From a bacterium ADurb.Bin243 (GTDB lineage Bacteria > Muiribacteriota > UBA9980): 63,745 nucleotides of DNA. Position numbers and translations under genes: made by a program. The notes beneath the pieces are model-generated. The model made no database searches. It saw only the letters and a program-made list of their open reading frames with translations, and was not told the origin of the DNA. Numbering within the stretch: the first letter of the stretch is position 1; every line of letters starts with the position of its first letter. Shown in pieces: positions 1 to 9,176 of the stretch. The DNA is taken from positions 1 to 63,745 of the forward strand of contig MWBZ01000018.1 in assembly GCA_002069765.1 (NCBI GenBank), given 5' to 3'.

Positions 1-587
1 CATATGGATTCGGGGGTCATTGTAAGGCATGCGTTTTTAGCCGATTCGTAACCGCCGCGGGCGATATATTCGTTGATATCTTCGGGATCTATAATGCCGC
101 ATTCTTTTAATATCATTCTATGCTGTTTTTTATAAAAAGGTATTTCCTCGATACCTTTGCATCTCAGGCCGGTGGCGCCGTCCACGTAAAGGAGGCGTTC
201 GACGGGATCGCCTGTTTTAAGCGTAATTCCGACTATATCGTCAATATCTTCGGGTTTCACTTTTACATATAAATAATTTTCGGGAAGTATGGTCATCAGG
301 GGGCCCATCTGGCAGAAGCCCTGGCATCCGCTTTTAGACAGATGCAGCGCGTCTTTTTTATTTTCTTCGCGCAATTCAACAACTACTTCCATTTTTTCTC
401 CGGCAAGTTTCGACTGGAGGGCTTCGAATATTTTAATCGAGCCGTTGGCCACGCAGCCTGTTCCTGCGCAAATTATTACTCTTCTTTTTATTCCGGCTTC
501 GAGTTTTTCGTAATCGTTTTTTATTTTATCCAGCGCTACGCTTTTTAATTTTTCGCAAACTCTGGTTTTATTCTTAACGCTGCTCAT
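1..587 (-). CDS. NuoF/HydB-type NADH-binding subunit, N-terminal part (runs off the left edge)
   Basis: I translated the minus strand from ATG at 587 and it stays open to the window edge, giving 195 residues. The first ~130 residues form a thioredoxin-like [2Fe-2S] domain with Cys ligands in ICAGTGC and SGCQGFCQMGP. The following stretch (GIEEIPFYKKQHRMILKECG, then ARGGYESA) is the typical lead-in to the flavin/NADH-binding domain. An N-terminal 2Fe-2S domain is known in the NuoF-like subunits of NAD(P)-linked [FeFe] hydrogenases and formate dehydrogenases. AAGGAGG precedes the ATG, and the gene overlaps the upstream NuoE-like gene by 14 bases, so the two are co-translated. The catalytic hydrogenase or dehydrogenase subunit would lie outside the window, so the exact complex cannot be fixed. 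Confidence 0.88.
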   Translation of the reverse strand, partial: MSSVKNKTRVCEKLKSVALDKIKNDYEKLEAGIKRRVIICAGTGCVANGSIKIFEALQSKLAGEKMEVVVELREENKKDALHLSKSGCQGFCQMGPLMTILPENYLYVKVKPEDIDDIVGITLKTGDPVERLLYVDGATGLRCKGIEEIPFYKKQHRMILKECGIIDPEDINEYIARGGYESAKNACLTMTPESI

Positions 588-1083
588 TAGCGGCCTCCTT
601 TTTAATTATGGCGTCGATCAGTTCGTTGACTTTAGCGCGGTTCATTTCGCCGTGGACTTCGTCGTTGACTACCACTACCGGGGCGAGTCCGCAAGCGCCG
701 AGGCAGGAAACCGTTTCGAGTGTGAAAAGCATATCCGAAGTGGTATTTTCTTTTTCGGTTAAATTAAGCTTGTCTCTTAAGGCGTCTATTATATCTTCGG
801 ATCTTTTAACGTGGCAGGCGGTTCCGTCGCACACTCTGACTATGAACTTGCCTTTGGGTTTGAGCGCGAAGTGCGAATAAAAAGTAGCCACGCCGTAAAC
901 TTTGGCCGGGCTTATGCCGAGCGAGGTCGCCACGAAAACCATTACCTCCTCTGGCAAATAACGGTATTCATCCTGGATCGCCTGGAGCATTGGAATTAGC
1001 TTTGACGGATCGTTGTTATAACGGGCTATGATGTCGCATACCTTTTCGAATTTACGGGTCAAACTCATCTGAGCTGCTTTCAT
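574..1083 (-). CDS. NuoE/HydC-type [2Fe-2S] subunit
   Basis: 169 residues. This small thioredoxin-fold subunit passes electrons between the NADH/flavin subunit and the rest of a hydrogenase, formate dehydrogenase or complex I-like enzyme in the cytoplasm. The N-terminal helical part contains LPEEVMVFVATSLGIS and the family hallmark YGVATFYSHF. The four cluster Cys lie in CDGTAC and CLGAC. I chose ATG 1083 over the upstream in-frame ATG at 1125 because a strong AAAGGAGG (complement of 1091-1100) sits just before it. The upstream ATG would also lie inside the candidate operator. It is the first gene of the operon, downstream of a near-perfect promoter with a candidate Rex site. Confidence 0.93.
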   Translation of the reverse strand: MKAAQMSLTRKFEKVCDIIARYNNDPSKLIPMLQAIQDEYRYLPEEVMVFVATSLGISPAKVYGVATFYSHFALKPKGKFIVRVCDGTACHVKRSEDIIDALRDKLNLTEKENTTSDMLFTLETVSCLGACGLAPVVVVNDEVHGEMNRAKVNELIDAIIKKEAANEQR

Positions 1084-1114
1084 TTGCGCTTCCTCCTTTA
1101 TTCGTATTTTTTTA

Positions 1115-1132
1115 TCGATAAACATTTATCAA
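1115..1132 (-). promoter_or_regulatory. candidate Rex operator, hydrogenase-type operon
   Basis: The minus strand reads TTGATAAATGTTTATCGA, an 8-2-8 inverted repeat with one mismatch, lying over the expected transcription start. The length, the TTG end and the symmetry fit known Rex boxes (TTG...CAA type). A closely similar site (14 of 18 positions) lies in the rex promoter at 2702-2719. A perfect 12-bp palindrome TTTATCGATAAA overlaps it at 1111-1122. The assignment to Rex is inference from position and similarity. Confidence 0.55.
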
Positions 1133-1136
1133 TATA

Positions 1137-1165
1137 ATTATATCGATTATTTTTCTTTTTGTCAA
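1137..1165 (-). promoter_or_regulatory. sigma70-type promoter of the NuoE/NuoF operon
   Basis: On the minus strand, -35 TTGACA (1165-1160) and -10 TATAAT (1142-1137) are both exact consensus, separated by 17 bases. The start of transcription would fall near 1130, giving a leader of about 45 bases before the NuoE ATG. Confidence 0.8.
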
Positions 1166-1289
1166 GAGCTTTCGGAAAATATTTCACGTGCGTATAATCA
1201 TGTTAAAAAGCAATAGCTTCGAGCCTTTTTAAATAAAACGATCGGGTCAGTCTGAAAATATTTATAAAAAAAATTTAACCAAGAATGCA

Positions 1290-1515
1290 ATTTTAACCAA
1301 GTTTCTTTGCATATTAAGCTGGTAGTTTGTGGCAGGGCGCCAGACAAATTTTTTCGGGGACTCGTTCAAAAATCCCTCCGGGATTTTTGCCGCTCGTGCT
1401 CGGCCCTTCCCGCCCATCCATGGGCTCCAGGGCCTCCGCAACGCCCCTCAAAAATTTTGTCTGGCCCCTGCTACACGCTTGAAAACAACTTAAAACAATG
1501 GTTTTTAACCCGAAA
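1290..1515. repeat. fold-back repeat R2, copy A
   Basis: First of three copies (others at about 16985-17222 and 17235-17495). The ends at 1332-1359 and 1444-1471 are inverted repeats starting GCAGGG(C)GCCAGAC on both strands, and weaker inverted similarity extends outwards (CCATTG..TTTTAAG type). Inside is a perfect hairpin, CAAAAATCCC (1367-1376) with GGGATTTTTG (1380-1389), followed by a shared CTCGTGCTCGG. Reading frames across it on both strands reflect the repeat and are not real genes. It resembles a miniature fold-back mobile element or a bidirectional transcription stop. No transposase is in view. Outer boundaries are approximate. Confidence 0.75.
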
Positions 1516-1601
1516 GTTTTTTGAATAGGCTGAAAAGGATTATTGACCATATGAAAGTTGATTAACCATAATGCTTACAAATAAACTATAAAGCTGACTC
1601 A

Positions 1602-1920
1602 CCAGCAGGCCATTATTGCAGCGCAGACGCGCGCGTAAGCGCGCGTCTGCAAAAAACAGAAACAAAAAAACAGAAACAAAAAAACAGAAACAAAAAAACG
1701 GAACAGAGAAAGAGAGAGTGGAGTGCAAAAAGGGCAGTTAAGAAAAACAAAGGATAATAAAAAAAGAATTTGTAGCGATAAAAGAAAGGGGCTTGTCTGA
1801 ATTAAAGCGCCGGCGGGAAAGCGGGCACTTCACAAAAATAAAGCGTCAGGCGAATTGGGGGTTGGAAGGGATTTTAAGGGAAGGGAGGGGCCTTCTGGCA
1901 CCTCGCCTTCCCTTATCAAA
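1602..1920 (+). repeat. structured repeat R1, copy A
   Basis: One of four copies (others start at 10683, 17537 and 51452), all in the same orientation. Order: GCCATTATTGC box; hairpin 1 with a perfect 12-bp stem (1623-1634 with 1639-1650) closed by a GTAA, GNRA-type loop; an A-rich purine tract of ~150 bases; AAAGCGTCAGGCGAA; runs of G (1857-1890); hairpin 2 with stem AAGGGAAGG (1876-1884) and CCTTCCCTT (1906-1914); then ATCAAA. No T-run follows hairpin 2, so it is not a usual terminator. This copy lies 3' of rex on the opposite strand and does not precede a same-strand gene. Function unknown: it could be a structured RNA or a single-strand-transposed element. Confidence 0.8.
1651..1704 (+). 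repeat. short tandem repeat inside R1 copy A
   Basis: About four units of a 14-base A-rich motif (CAAAAAAACAGAAA) directly follow hairpin 1. R1 copy C carries a different unit length at the same place, so the tract is prone to slippage. Confidence 0.85.
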
Positions 1921-2014
1921 ATAACAAAATTATTAGCGGGAGCTTATAATCGATAACTGAAAGCGAGAAGAAAAACTTTAATGGCTTACGGAAAGGCGTT
2001 TATTATGCATCGGG

Positions 2015-2656
2015 CTATAAGAGGCCTTTTAATTTTTTAGACAGGACTAAAAATGATGCCGCGAAATTCTCGTGTTGTATAATGATTTTTTCCGGCGCGC
2101 TTATTTTGGCGGAGGTAAAGTTCCAGATGGCCTTGATGCCGGAATTAATCATTAAATCGGCCGTTTTCTGGGCTTCGCCGGCCGGAACTGCCATAATGCC
2201 TATATTTATTTTCATGCGTTTGGTAAGGTTTTGAAATTTTTCGATCGGCAGTATCTTTTTTTTATTAATTTCGCGGCCTATTTTCGACAAATCGTTGTCG
2301 AAAGCCGCTATGATGTGCAATCCGCAGGTATCGAAGCCCTCGTATGATAAAAGCGCGGTGCCGAGGTTTCCGGCTCCGACGAGAAACGCTTCGGTAGTGT
2401 TGTTCAGTCCGAGAAAATTATCGAGCGAAGCCAGCAGTTCGTCAATATCGTAGCCGACTTTGGGTTTTCCGACGATGCCGGTGAAGGCGAGGTCTTTTCT
2501 TATTTGAACGGCTATGAGGTTAAGCGCCTCCGATATTTGCGTGCAGGAAATGAACTTTCCGCCTTCGTTTTTGACTTTTTTCAAATAATCTCGGTATACG
2601 GGCAGGCGTCTCAGCGAAGGTTCCGGAACGGCGTTTATGTTTTTAAATTCTGTCAT
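2015..2656 (-). CDS. rex: redox-sensing transcriptional repressor Rex
   Basis: 213 residues, the usual length for Rex. Rex represses fermentation, hydrogenase and NADH-consuming genes when NADH is low and leaves DNA when NADH binds. The N-terminal winged helix begins with the hallmark VPEPSLRRLPVYRDYLKK and continues through SCTQISEALNLIAVQIRKDL and VGKPKVGYD. The Rossmann domain starts at FLVGAGNLGTALLSY, with a glycine-rich dinucleotide loop and DNDLSKIG after the second strand. It lies alone, transcribed towards repeat R1-A. Its promoter carries a site resembling the one at the NuoE/NuoF operon, suggesting autoregulation and control of that operon. Confidence 0.95.
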   Translation of the reverse strand: MTEFKNINAVPEPSLRRLPVYRDYLKKVKNEGGKFISCTQISEALNLIAVQIRKDLAFTGIVGKPKVGYDIDELLASLDNFLGLNNTTEAFLVGAGNLGTALLSYEGFDTCGLHIIAAFDNDLSKIGREINKKKILPIEKFQNLTKRMKINIGIMAVPAGEAQKTADLMINSGIKAIWNFTSAKISAPEKIIIQHENFAASFLVLSKKLKGLL

Positions 2657-2701
2657 GTTATCGGCTCCGTTAATTTAGAATGTTTATTTAATTATGATAT
2701 A

Positions 2702-2719
2702 TAAATAAATCATTATCGA
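2702..2719 (-). promoter_or_regulatory. candidate Rex operator at rex
   Basis: The minus strand reads TCGATAATGATTTATTTA, matching the operon site (plus strand of 1115-1132) at 14 of 18 positions and lying just downstream of the rex -10. It overlaps a perfect palindrome ATTATCGATAAT (2712-2723). Inferred to be an autoregulatory Rex site. Confidence 0.45.
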
Positions 2720-2721
2720 TA

Positions 2722-2750
2722 ATTTTATATTTTTTTATCGCATGTGTCAA
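2722..2750 (-). promoter_or_regulatory. candidate rex promoter
   Basis: On the minus strand TTGACA (2750-2745) and TAAAAT (2727-2722) are separated by 17 bases, about 65 bases upstream of the rex ATG. Confidence 0.55.
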
Positions 2751-2991
2751 TAAAAATAATAAAAAATTAATAAAAAGAAAGGAAGCAAAAAAGAAAAAAG
2801 TAAATAATTGAAAATATAATCAAAAAAAGTTATTATTATATGCGGTTTGTAATAAAGCATTTGCGTATGGGTGCGTTATGAAATTTTTAGCGATTGCTTT
2901 TCCATGGGGGTGCGGCCATAAAGGCTCGCCTATTCGGTGCGGTCTTAATAAAGCTAGTATAATCTTAAAAATAAAGGAGTCATAAAAACTC
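2751..2991. other. intergenic region upstream of serine hydrolase
   Basis: An A-rich stretch without a gene I can support. TATAAT at 2958-2963 is a possible -10 for the downstream hydrolase, but I see no good -35. AAAGGAGT near 2972 is the hydrolase ribosome-binding site. A 33-codon frame starting near 2878 has no ribosome-binding site. Confidence 0.4.
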
Positions 2992-4176
2992 ATGAAATCG
3001 AAAATTTACTCATTAGCTCTGATAGGTGTCATTTTGATATGCTTCACGGCGTTTAATTACGGTTGCAGCGACGTTAACGGGGACGGAGTGTCCGTTAACG
3101 GCATGAAGGCACTTAGCGCAGCGCAGGAGGCCGATATAGACGCGTTCGTTACGCAAAAAATGGCCGAGCATAAGATTCCGGGGGTCATCGTAGCGGTTTA
3201 TGAAGCTGACAAGATCCCCTACATTCTAGTCAAAGGCACGGCCGAGGTCGCTGCGAACAGGCCGCTGGAGGCGACCGACCGCTTCCGTATCGGCAGCATC
3301 ACGAAAACATTCACGGCGACGGTAATATTGCAATTGGCCGGGGAGCGCAAACTCAATCTCGACGAAAGCATATTGAAATATTTTCCGGACCTTCCTAATG
3401 CATCGAAAATAACGGTACGCCATCTTCTGAACATGACCTCGGGCCTCGCCAATTATACTGACGATAATAATTTAGGAATGACGCTGCTTTCGAATCCCTC
3501 CAAAAAATTCATTCAGGAAGAGATTTATTCGTTAATTAAATCGCTTTCGTCGAAAGCCGTTCTTGGCGAACCGGGAGCAGTGGCATCCTACAACAACAGC
3601 AACTATTTCCTGCTGGGCATGATCATTGAAAAGGTAACCGGCAGCAAGGCTGGCGACGAGATCAAGCGCAGGATATGCGACCGGCTCGGCATGAACGACA
3701 CATATATGTCGGATAGCGATAAAATCGACGGCGCGCACAGCATGGGCTATATAGCCGACGGCACGCTTACGGTCGAATTCATGAGCAATCCGTCCTGGTG
3801 CTGGACGGCGGGCGCGATGGTCTCCACTCTTGCCGATGTAAAAAAATACATCAAACCTATGGCTACCTGTGAACTCTGCCCTAAATATGCCTCCGAGCGC
3901 TCGGCCTGGCGGGCGCTTCGCAGTTATGTCAATCCTTACGGCGCGGGCACCGTCAAAATGTCATACGGGCTTGGTATAGCCAACTTCGGCGGCATGGTCG
4001 GCCACAACGGCGCGATCCTCGGCTACAGCACGCTTGCGGTTTATTATCAGCCGCGCGACATAACAGTTATAATACTTACCAATAAATTCATGGACACTCC
4101 CGTGCACTCCGAAGAAATCCTCAGAGACAGGATATTCGGAATAGTTCTTGGAAGCGGTTATCCGGTGAATTATTGA
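2992..4176 (+). CDS. exported serine hydrolase, beta-lactamase/transpeptidase-like (class C / S12 family)
   Basis: 394 residues. A hydrophobic N-terminal signal ends near Cys25 (FNYGC), so it may be a lipoprotein, although the lipobox is weak. The serine-lysine motif is in GSITKTFTAT, the Tyr-x-Asn motif in YNNSNYFLLG and a third HNG motif in GHNGAILGY, so all the active-site elements of the fold are kept. Members include penicillin-binding-like carboxypeptidases, esterases and D-aminopeptidases; the substrate cannot be read from sequence. An AAAGGAGT ribosome-binding site supports ATG 2992. It is one of four members of this family in the window (also at 18096, 19347 and 61704). Confidence 0.88.
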   Translation: MKSKIYSLALIGVILICFTAFNYGCSDVNGDGVSVNGMKALSAAQEADIDAFVTQKMAEHKIPGVIVAVYEADKIPYILVKGTAEVAANRPLEATDRFRIGSITKTFTATVILQLAGERKLNLDESILKYFPDLPNASKITVRHLLNMTSGLANYTDDNNLGMTLLSNPSKKFIQEEIYSLIKSLSSKAVLGEPGAVASYNNSNYFLLGMIIEKVTGSKAGDEIKRRICDRLGMNDTYMSDSDKIDGAHSMGYIADGTLTVEFMSNPSWCWTAGAMVSTLADVKKYIKPMATCELCPKYASERSAWRALRSYVNPYGAGTVKMSYGLGIANFGGMVGHNGAILGYSTLAVYYQPRDITVIILTNKFMDTPVHSEEILRDRIFGIVLGSGYPVNY

Positions 4177-4344
4177 TAGTGGAAATAAAGTTCAACTTAA
4201 TGCCATAAAATATAGAGCATAATCACAAAATGATTGATTTTATTTAATTAAAATATTATAATATCTCAAAAAAAATACTATTTTAAGATAAATATTTATA
4301 AAACTATTTATTCCTAAACGGCCTTCAGGCGGACAGGAGAACAA

Positions 4345-6318
4345 ATGGATTTAGCCCAGCACAATATGATCGTCAATTTTATATGGAGCATCGCGGATGA
4401 CTGTTTGCGTGATGTATATGTTCGCGGCAAGTACCGCGACGTCATACTTCCGATGACGGTCATACGCCGAATCGATGCGCTGCTCGAGCCTACGAAGCAG
4501 GCGGTATTGAAGATGAAGGAACAGCTTGATGCGGCGAAAGTAACCAATCAGCATCCTGCGTTGTGCAAGGCATCCGGCGAGGCTTTTTACAACGTGAGTC
4601 CGTTTCTTCTGTGCGATCTGAAATCGCGCGGCTCGCGTCAGAAGTTAAGGGCTGATTTCGAAGCTTATCTCGATGGATTTTCGACTAACATTCAGGAAAT
4701 TCTCGAAAAGTTTAAATTCAGAAATCAGATAACGACTCTGATCGATTCGGATATTCTCGGTTTAATTATTGAAAAATTCACCAATCCGGCGATCAATTTA
4801 AGTCCCGAGCCCGTGCGCGACGAAGAGGGCAATGTCCGACTGCCGGCGCTTGACAATCACTCGATGGGCATGATATTCGAGGAGTTAATCCGGCGTTTTA
4901 ATGAAGAGAACAATGAAGAAGCGGGTGAGCATTTCACTCCGCGCGACGTCGTGAAATTGATGGCTGAGATAATATTCAGGCCGGTCGCCGATAAGATCAA
5001 ATCGGGCGCTTATCTTGTTTATGACGGCGCATGCGGCACGGGCGGCATGTTAACGGTGGCGGAAGACACTCTGCTGCGGCTTGCGAAGGAGCATAGCAAA
5101 GAATTTTCAATCCATCTATACGGCCAGGAATCGCAGCCAGAGACTTATGCCATATTGAAAGCTGATCTTTTGCTGAAGGGCGAAGGCGCCGAAGCCGATA
5201 ACATGAAATTCGGTTCGACGCTGTCTGCCGACGGCCATGCCGGCAAGGAATTTGACTTTATGTTATCTAACCCGCCTTATGGCAAGAGCTGGAAATCCGA
5301 TCAGGACCGCATGGGCGGCAAGGGCGAGATCGGCGATTCCCGGTTCGTTATTAATTACGGCGACGATCCTGAATATAAAATGATAACTCGGTCGAGCGAC
5401 GGTCAGATGTTATTTTTAGTGAACATGATATCTAAAATGAAGCACAATACGCCGCTTGGCAGCCGCATAGCAGAGGTACACAACGGTTCTTCGCTTTTTA
5501 CGGGCGATGCCGGCCAGGGCGAAAGCAACATCCGCCGCTGGATAATTGAAAAAGACCGGCTGGAAGCGATTATCGCGCTGCCTGAAAACATGTTTTACAA
5601 CACCGGCATAGCGACTTATATATGGCTGCTCACCAACCGTAAAAATCCAAAATTCAAGGGCAGGGTACAGTTAATTGACGCAAGCGGCTGGTTTACGTCG
5701 CTGCGTAAAAATCTTGGCAAGAAGAACTGCGAATTTTCAGATGAGCAGATTAAAAAGATCGTCGATCTGATATTAGAACCGCGTGAAACCGAACAATCGA
5801 AGATATTCCAGAACGAAGAATTCGGTTATTATAAAATAACGGTAGAGCGTCCGTTAAAACTAAAGGACATCGATGCCGACAGGGCATATTTGCCTAAGGA
5901 AATTAAGGCTCTTATCGCAGCCGAAAAAACCGATGAAAACGGAATACCGGTGATAAAAAAGATACACAAATCAGGCGTCAGCGCCGATCCGACGCGCGGT
6001 TTGTTCGAGCGCAAGATCAATGGCAAAAAATGCGTCGTCGAATACGAACCGGACACGAGTCTGCGTGACACCGAGCAGGTGCCGCTTTTAGAAGATGGCG
6101 GGATCGAAGCGTTTTTCAGGCGCGAGGTATTGCCGTACGTTCCGGACGCCTGGATCGACGATTCGAAGACGCAGATCGGTTATGAAATTTCATTCACCCG
6201 TTATTTTTATAAACCGATCCAAATGCGTTCGCTAGACGAAATAATGGCCGACATCAGGGCGATCGAAAAAGAGACGGACGGGCTTTTGACCGAGATTGTC
6301 GGGGAGGTTCAAAAGTGA
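4345..6318 (+). CDS. hsdM: type I restriction-modification DNA methyltransferase subunit HsdM
   Basis: 657 residues. It methylates adenine N6 in host DNA as part of the HsdM/HsdS complex. An N-terminal helical HsdM domain (about residues 1-150) is followed by the methyltransferase core with AdoMet motif DGACGTGGM (about 227-235) and catalytic NPPYGK (about 308-313). The region TGIATYIWLLTNRK is also typical. The C-terminal ~150 residues contain the usual helical region that contacts HsdS. Its stop overlaps the next gene by four bases (GTGA at 6315), starting a tightly coupled operon of nuclease, DUF262 protein, HsdS and HsdR. ACAGGAG precedes the ATG. Confidence 0.96.
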   Translation: MDLAQHNMIVNFIWSIADDCLRDVYVRGKYRDVILPMTVIRRIDALLEPTKQAVLKMKEQLDAAKVTNQHPALCKASGEAFYNVSPFLLCDLKSRGSRQKLRADFEAYLDGFSTNIQEILEKFKFRNQITTLIDSDILGLIIEKFTNPAINLSPEPVRDEEGNVRLPALDNHSMGMIFEELIRRFNEENNEEAGEHFTPRDVVKLMAEIIFRPVADKIKSGAYLVYDGACGTGGMLTVAEDTLLRLAKEHSKEFSIHLYGQESQPETYAILKADLLLKGEGAEADNMKFGSTLSADGHAGKEFDFMLSNPPYGKSWKSDQDRMGGKGEIGDSRFVINYGDDPEYKMITRSSDGQMLFLVNMISKMKHNTPLGSRIAEVHNGSSLFTGDAGQGESNIRRWIIEKDRLEAIIALPENMFYNTGIATYIWLLTNRKNPKFKGRVQLIDASGWFTSLRKNLGKKNCEFSDEQIKKIVDLILEPRETEQSKIFQNEEFGYYKITVERPLKLKDIDADRAYLPKEIKALIAAEKTDENGIPVIKKIHKSGVSADPTRGLFERKINGKKCVVEYEPDTSLRDTEQVPLLEDGGIEAFFRREVLPYVPDAWIDDSKTQIGYEISFTRYFYKPIQMRSLDEIMADIRAIEKETDGLLTEIVGEVQK

Positions 6319-7382
6319 ACATCAAACCCCGTTCAAAGAATAAAGGGCCGGAAAAAATCTTTGAAGACATTCGCAAACTAATAGATGAAGCGCGGCAAAG
6401 CGTTGCGATAACCGTAAACGCCGGATTGACCATGCTATACTGGAAAATCGGCCGCCGCATCAACCTGGAAATATTAAAAGGCGAGCGGGCTGAGTACGGG
6501 GCAGAAATAGTCTCATCGCTGTCGAGACAATTAGAAACAGAATACGGCCGAGGATTTTCCGAGAAAAGTTTACGTCGGATGGTCCAATTCTCAACGGTTT
6601 TCCCGGATGAGCAAATTGTCGCAGCACTGCTGCGACAATTGAACTGGACTCATTTTACAATTATTATCCCACTTAACGACAAACTAAAAGTCGAGTTTTA
6701 CTCGGAAATGTGCCGTATTGAACGCTGGAGCACAAGAACGCTGCGTGAAAAAATCGACTCGATGCTTTTTGAGCGGACGGCGTTATCGACGAAGCCTGAA
6801 AAGCTGGCGAAACTCGAGCTGAAAAAATTGCGTGAAGAAGATAAACTTACGCCTGATCTGGTGTTTCGCGATCCTTATTTTCTCGATTTTCTGGGGCTCA
6901 AGGATACGTACCAGGAAAAAGATCTTGAAATGGCGATTTTACGTGAAATGGAATCTTTTATTCTCGAACTCGGCGTCGGGTTCGCTTTTATGGAACGGCA
7001 AAAACGGATCATTATCGACGGCAAAGATTATTATATAGACCTGCTTTTTTATCATCGCGATTTAAGAAGGCTCATCGTAATAGAGTTAAAACTTGGCGAA
7101 TTCAAGCCTGAACACAAAGGCCAGATGGAACTCTATCTGCGCTATCTGGATAAGTATGAACGGCACGATAACGAAGAAGCGCCGATAGGCTTGATTTTAT
7201 GCGCGGGCAAGAAGCATGAAACGATAGAATTGCTTGACCTCGAAAAAAGTGGGATAAGGGTTTCGGCTTACTGGACGGAAGTTTTGCCGAAAGAGCAACT
7301 TGAAAAGAAACTTCATGAAGCGGTCCGGCTGGCGCGTCAGCGGCTGGAAAAAACCGGCGGTGAAACAGGAGAATTTAAATGA
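6315..7382 (+). CDS. DUF1016 / YhcG-type PD-(D/E)XK nuclease
   Basis: 355 residues from a GTG start overlapping the hsdM stop. The N-terminal half (about 12-150) is the helical DUF1016 region, with the recognisable [28 protein letters not shown] and [12 protein letters not shown]. The C-terminal half is a PD-(D/E)XK nuclease, with the acidic residue in [12 protein letters not shown] (about 241) and the ELK motif in VIELKLGEF (about 257). YhcG-family nucleases are repeatedly found inside type I restriction operons and near mobile DNA, but their role is not well defined. Overlap with both neighbours (four bases with hsdM, four with the DUF262 gene) argues that it is part of the system. Confidence 0.9.
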   Translation: MNIKPRSKNKGPEKIFEDIRKLIDEARQSVAITVNAGLTMLYWKIGRRINLEILKGERAEYGAEIVSSLSRQLETEYGRGFSEKSLRRMVQFSTVFPDEQIVAALLRQLNWTHFTIIIPLNDKLKVEFYSEMCRIERWSTRTLREKIDSMLFERTALSTKPEKLAKLELKKLREEDKLTPDLVFRDPYFLDFLGLKDTYQEKDLEMAILREMESFILELGVGFAFMERQKRIIIDGKDYYIDLLFYHRDLRRLIVIELKLGEFKPEHKGQMELYLRYLDKYERHDNEEAPIGLILCAGKKHETIELLDLEKSGIRVSAYWTEVLPKEQLEKKLHEAVRLARQRLEKTGGETGEFK

Positions 7383-9175
7383 GTACACAGCGATATTCCG
7401 TAGCGCCTCATCCGATAGAAACTCTTCTTACCTGGGTAAAATCCGGTGAGATTGCCATTCCTGAAATTCAGCGTCCTTTCGTCTGGGACGCCACTAAAGT
7501 TCGTAATTTATTAGACTCTCTTTATCTCGGCTATCCGGTCGGTTATCTTATCACATGGCGCAATCCGACGGTCAAACTTAAGGACGGTAAATCAGCTTCG
7601 GGCAAAAAAATATTAATAGACGGCCAGCAGAGAGTGACCTCTCTCATGGCCGCGATTCTCGGGCAAGAAGTGCTTACGAAAGATTATGATAAAGTTCGAG
7701 TTAAAATCGCGTTTAATCCACAAAAAGAATTGTTTGAAGTTTCTAATCCATGGATAGCTAAAGATCCGAGCTGGATACCTGATATTGCTGAAATTTTCAG
7801 TCCTTCAGCAAAGTTATTGAAGATAACGAAGGATTATGTCGCGGCGAATAATGGCGTTGACGAAAACGACCTTTTCGCCACTATTGAAAAACTACGCAAG
7901 ATAATAAATAATCATGTAGGGATAATAGAACTTGCGGACGATCTTGATATTGAAACCGTAACTGAAATATTCATAAGGGTCAACTCAGCCGGTTCGCCTT
8001 TGAGTCAGGCTGATTTTGCAATGTCTAAAATATCGGTTAACGAGACATATGGCGGCAACGAATTAAGAAAAACCATCGATTATTTTTGTCACATGGCGGC
8101 TTATCCGAGTTTTTACGACATCATTCAGAAAAACGATCAAGAATTTTGCAAAACTACTTTTTTTCAAAAGATGTCGTGGTTGAAAAACGAAAACGACGAC
8201 ATTTATGATCCGTCATATACCGATATGATTCGAGTCGCTTTTACAACGGAATTCAGAAGGGGCAAACTTCAGGATCTGGTCGCGCTTCTTTCGGGAAGAA
8301 ATTTTGAGACGAAGCAGTACGAAGAAGCGATCGTTGAAGATTCATTCAATCGATTAAAATCGAGTATTTTGAATTTTATGAATGAAAATCATTTCAAAAA
8401 ATTCGTGTTGATAATTCGTTCAGCCGGGTTTGTAGATTCTTCTTTGATCGGATCGCAAAACGCTCTTAATTCGGCGTATATTGTTTATCTAACATTACGC
8501 GCGATGAAGATTCCGGACGCCGATATTGAAAGGCATGTTCGCAAATGGTTTGTATTTTCGGCCCTGACCGGCCGGTATTCGGCGTCGCCGGAGTCCACGT
8601 TTGATTTCGACATTCGTCAGATCCATCTTCAAGGGTTCGATAAGTATTCTGAAAGTCTTTATAACGCGCAGCTTTCAGATGCGTTCTGGAATGCGAGTCT
8701 TCCGCAGGAATTGGACACTTCTTCATCTTCGAGTCCATATTTCAGAGTATTTCAGGCGGCGCAGGTCAGGCTGCTCGATAAAGGTTTTTTATCGAACGAT
8801 TTGAAAGTAATGGACCTGATCGAAGTAAAATCGGATGTGCATCATATATTTCCAAGAAATTTCCTTAAGAAGCATGGATTAAACCGAGTGCAGTATAATC
8901 AGATCGCTAATTATGTAGTAGCGCAGAGTGAAATAAATATAGCCATCGGCAGCAAGGAACCGGCAAAGTATATGTCAGAGGTTCTGGCGCAATGTAACGG
9001 CGGGCAGAAAAAATATGGAAATATAACTGAAATGTCCCAATTAAAAGAGAATTTGGCCATGAACTGCATTCCGGACGGCTTAGAACAAATGACGGTGAAC
9101 GACTATCCGAATTTTCTGGCCGAGCGTCGTAAATTAATGGCGCGGAAACTTGAAACTTACTTCAAAGGATTATAA
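7379..9175 (+). CDS. DUF262 (GmrSD/ParB-like) protein with C-terminal HNH-like region
   Basis: 598 residues. The N-terminal DUF262 domain shows [11 protein letters not shown] (about 26-36) and the DGQQR motif in [15 protein letters not shown] (about 74-88); this motif is catalytic in ParB-like NTPases and in GmrS of modified-DNA restriction enzymes. A long helical middle follows, then a C-terminal HNH/DUF1524-like site, [14 protein letters not shown] (about 486-499), followed by [10 protein letters not shown]. It is therefore a predicted NTP-dependent nuclease. The start overlaps the preceding gene by four bases and the stop is one base before the hsdS ATG. Its place between hsdM and hsdS suggests an embedded second defence, possibly against modified phage DNA. 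That role is inference. Confidence 0.85.
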   Translation: MSTQRYSVAPHPIETLLTWVKSGEIAIPEIQRPFVWDATKVRNLLDSLYLGYPVGYLITWRNPTVKLKDGKSASGKKILIDGQQRVTSLMAAILGQEVLTKDYDKVRVKIAFNPQKELFEVSNPWIAKDPSWIPDIAEIFSPSAKLLKITKDYVAANNGVDENDLFATIEKLRKIINNHVGIIELADDLDIETVTEIFIRVNSAGSPLSQADFAMSKISVNETYGGNELRKTIDYFCHMAAYPSFYDIIQKNDQEFCKTTFFQKMSWLKNENDDIYDPSYTDMIRVAFTTEFRRGKLQDLVALLSGRNFETKQYEEAIVEDSFNRLKSSILNFMNENHFKKFVLIIRSAGFVDSSLIGSQNALNSAYIVYLTLRAMKIPDADIERHVRKWFVFSALTGRYSASPESTFDFDIRQIHLQGFDKYSESLYNAQLSDAFWNASLPQELDTSSSSSPYFRVFQAAQVRLLDKGFLSNDLKVMDLIEVKSDVHHIFPRNFLKKHGLNRVQYNQIANYVVAQSEINIAIGSKEPAKYMSEVLAQCNGGQKKYGNITEMSQLKENLAMNCIPDGLEQMTVNDYPNFLAERRKLMARKLETYFKGL

Positions 9176-9176
9176 C

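Noticed and set aside
1307-1550. Open frames of 73-78 codons on both strands
   Set aside because: They lie in repeat R2, and similar frames recur in its other copies. They have no ribosome-binding site, so they reflect repeat sequence and not genes.
1540-1728. Phe/Leu-rich 62-codon frame on the minus strand, resembling a membrane peptide
   Set aside because: Its hydrophobicity comes from the complement of the A-rich tract in R1 copy A, and there is no ribosome-binding site.
1876-1920. Hairpin 2 of R1 as a rho-independent terminator
   Set aside because: It is followed by ATCAAA rather than a T-run in all four copies, and neither strand shows a proper T tract after it.
2878-2979. 33-codon frame before the first serine hydrolase
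   Set aside because: No ribosome-binding site, and its end overlaps the hydrolase ribosome-binding region.
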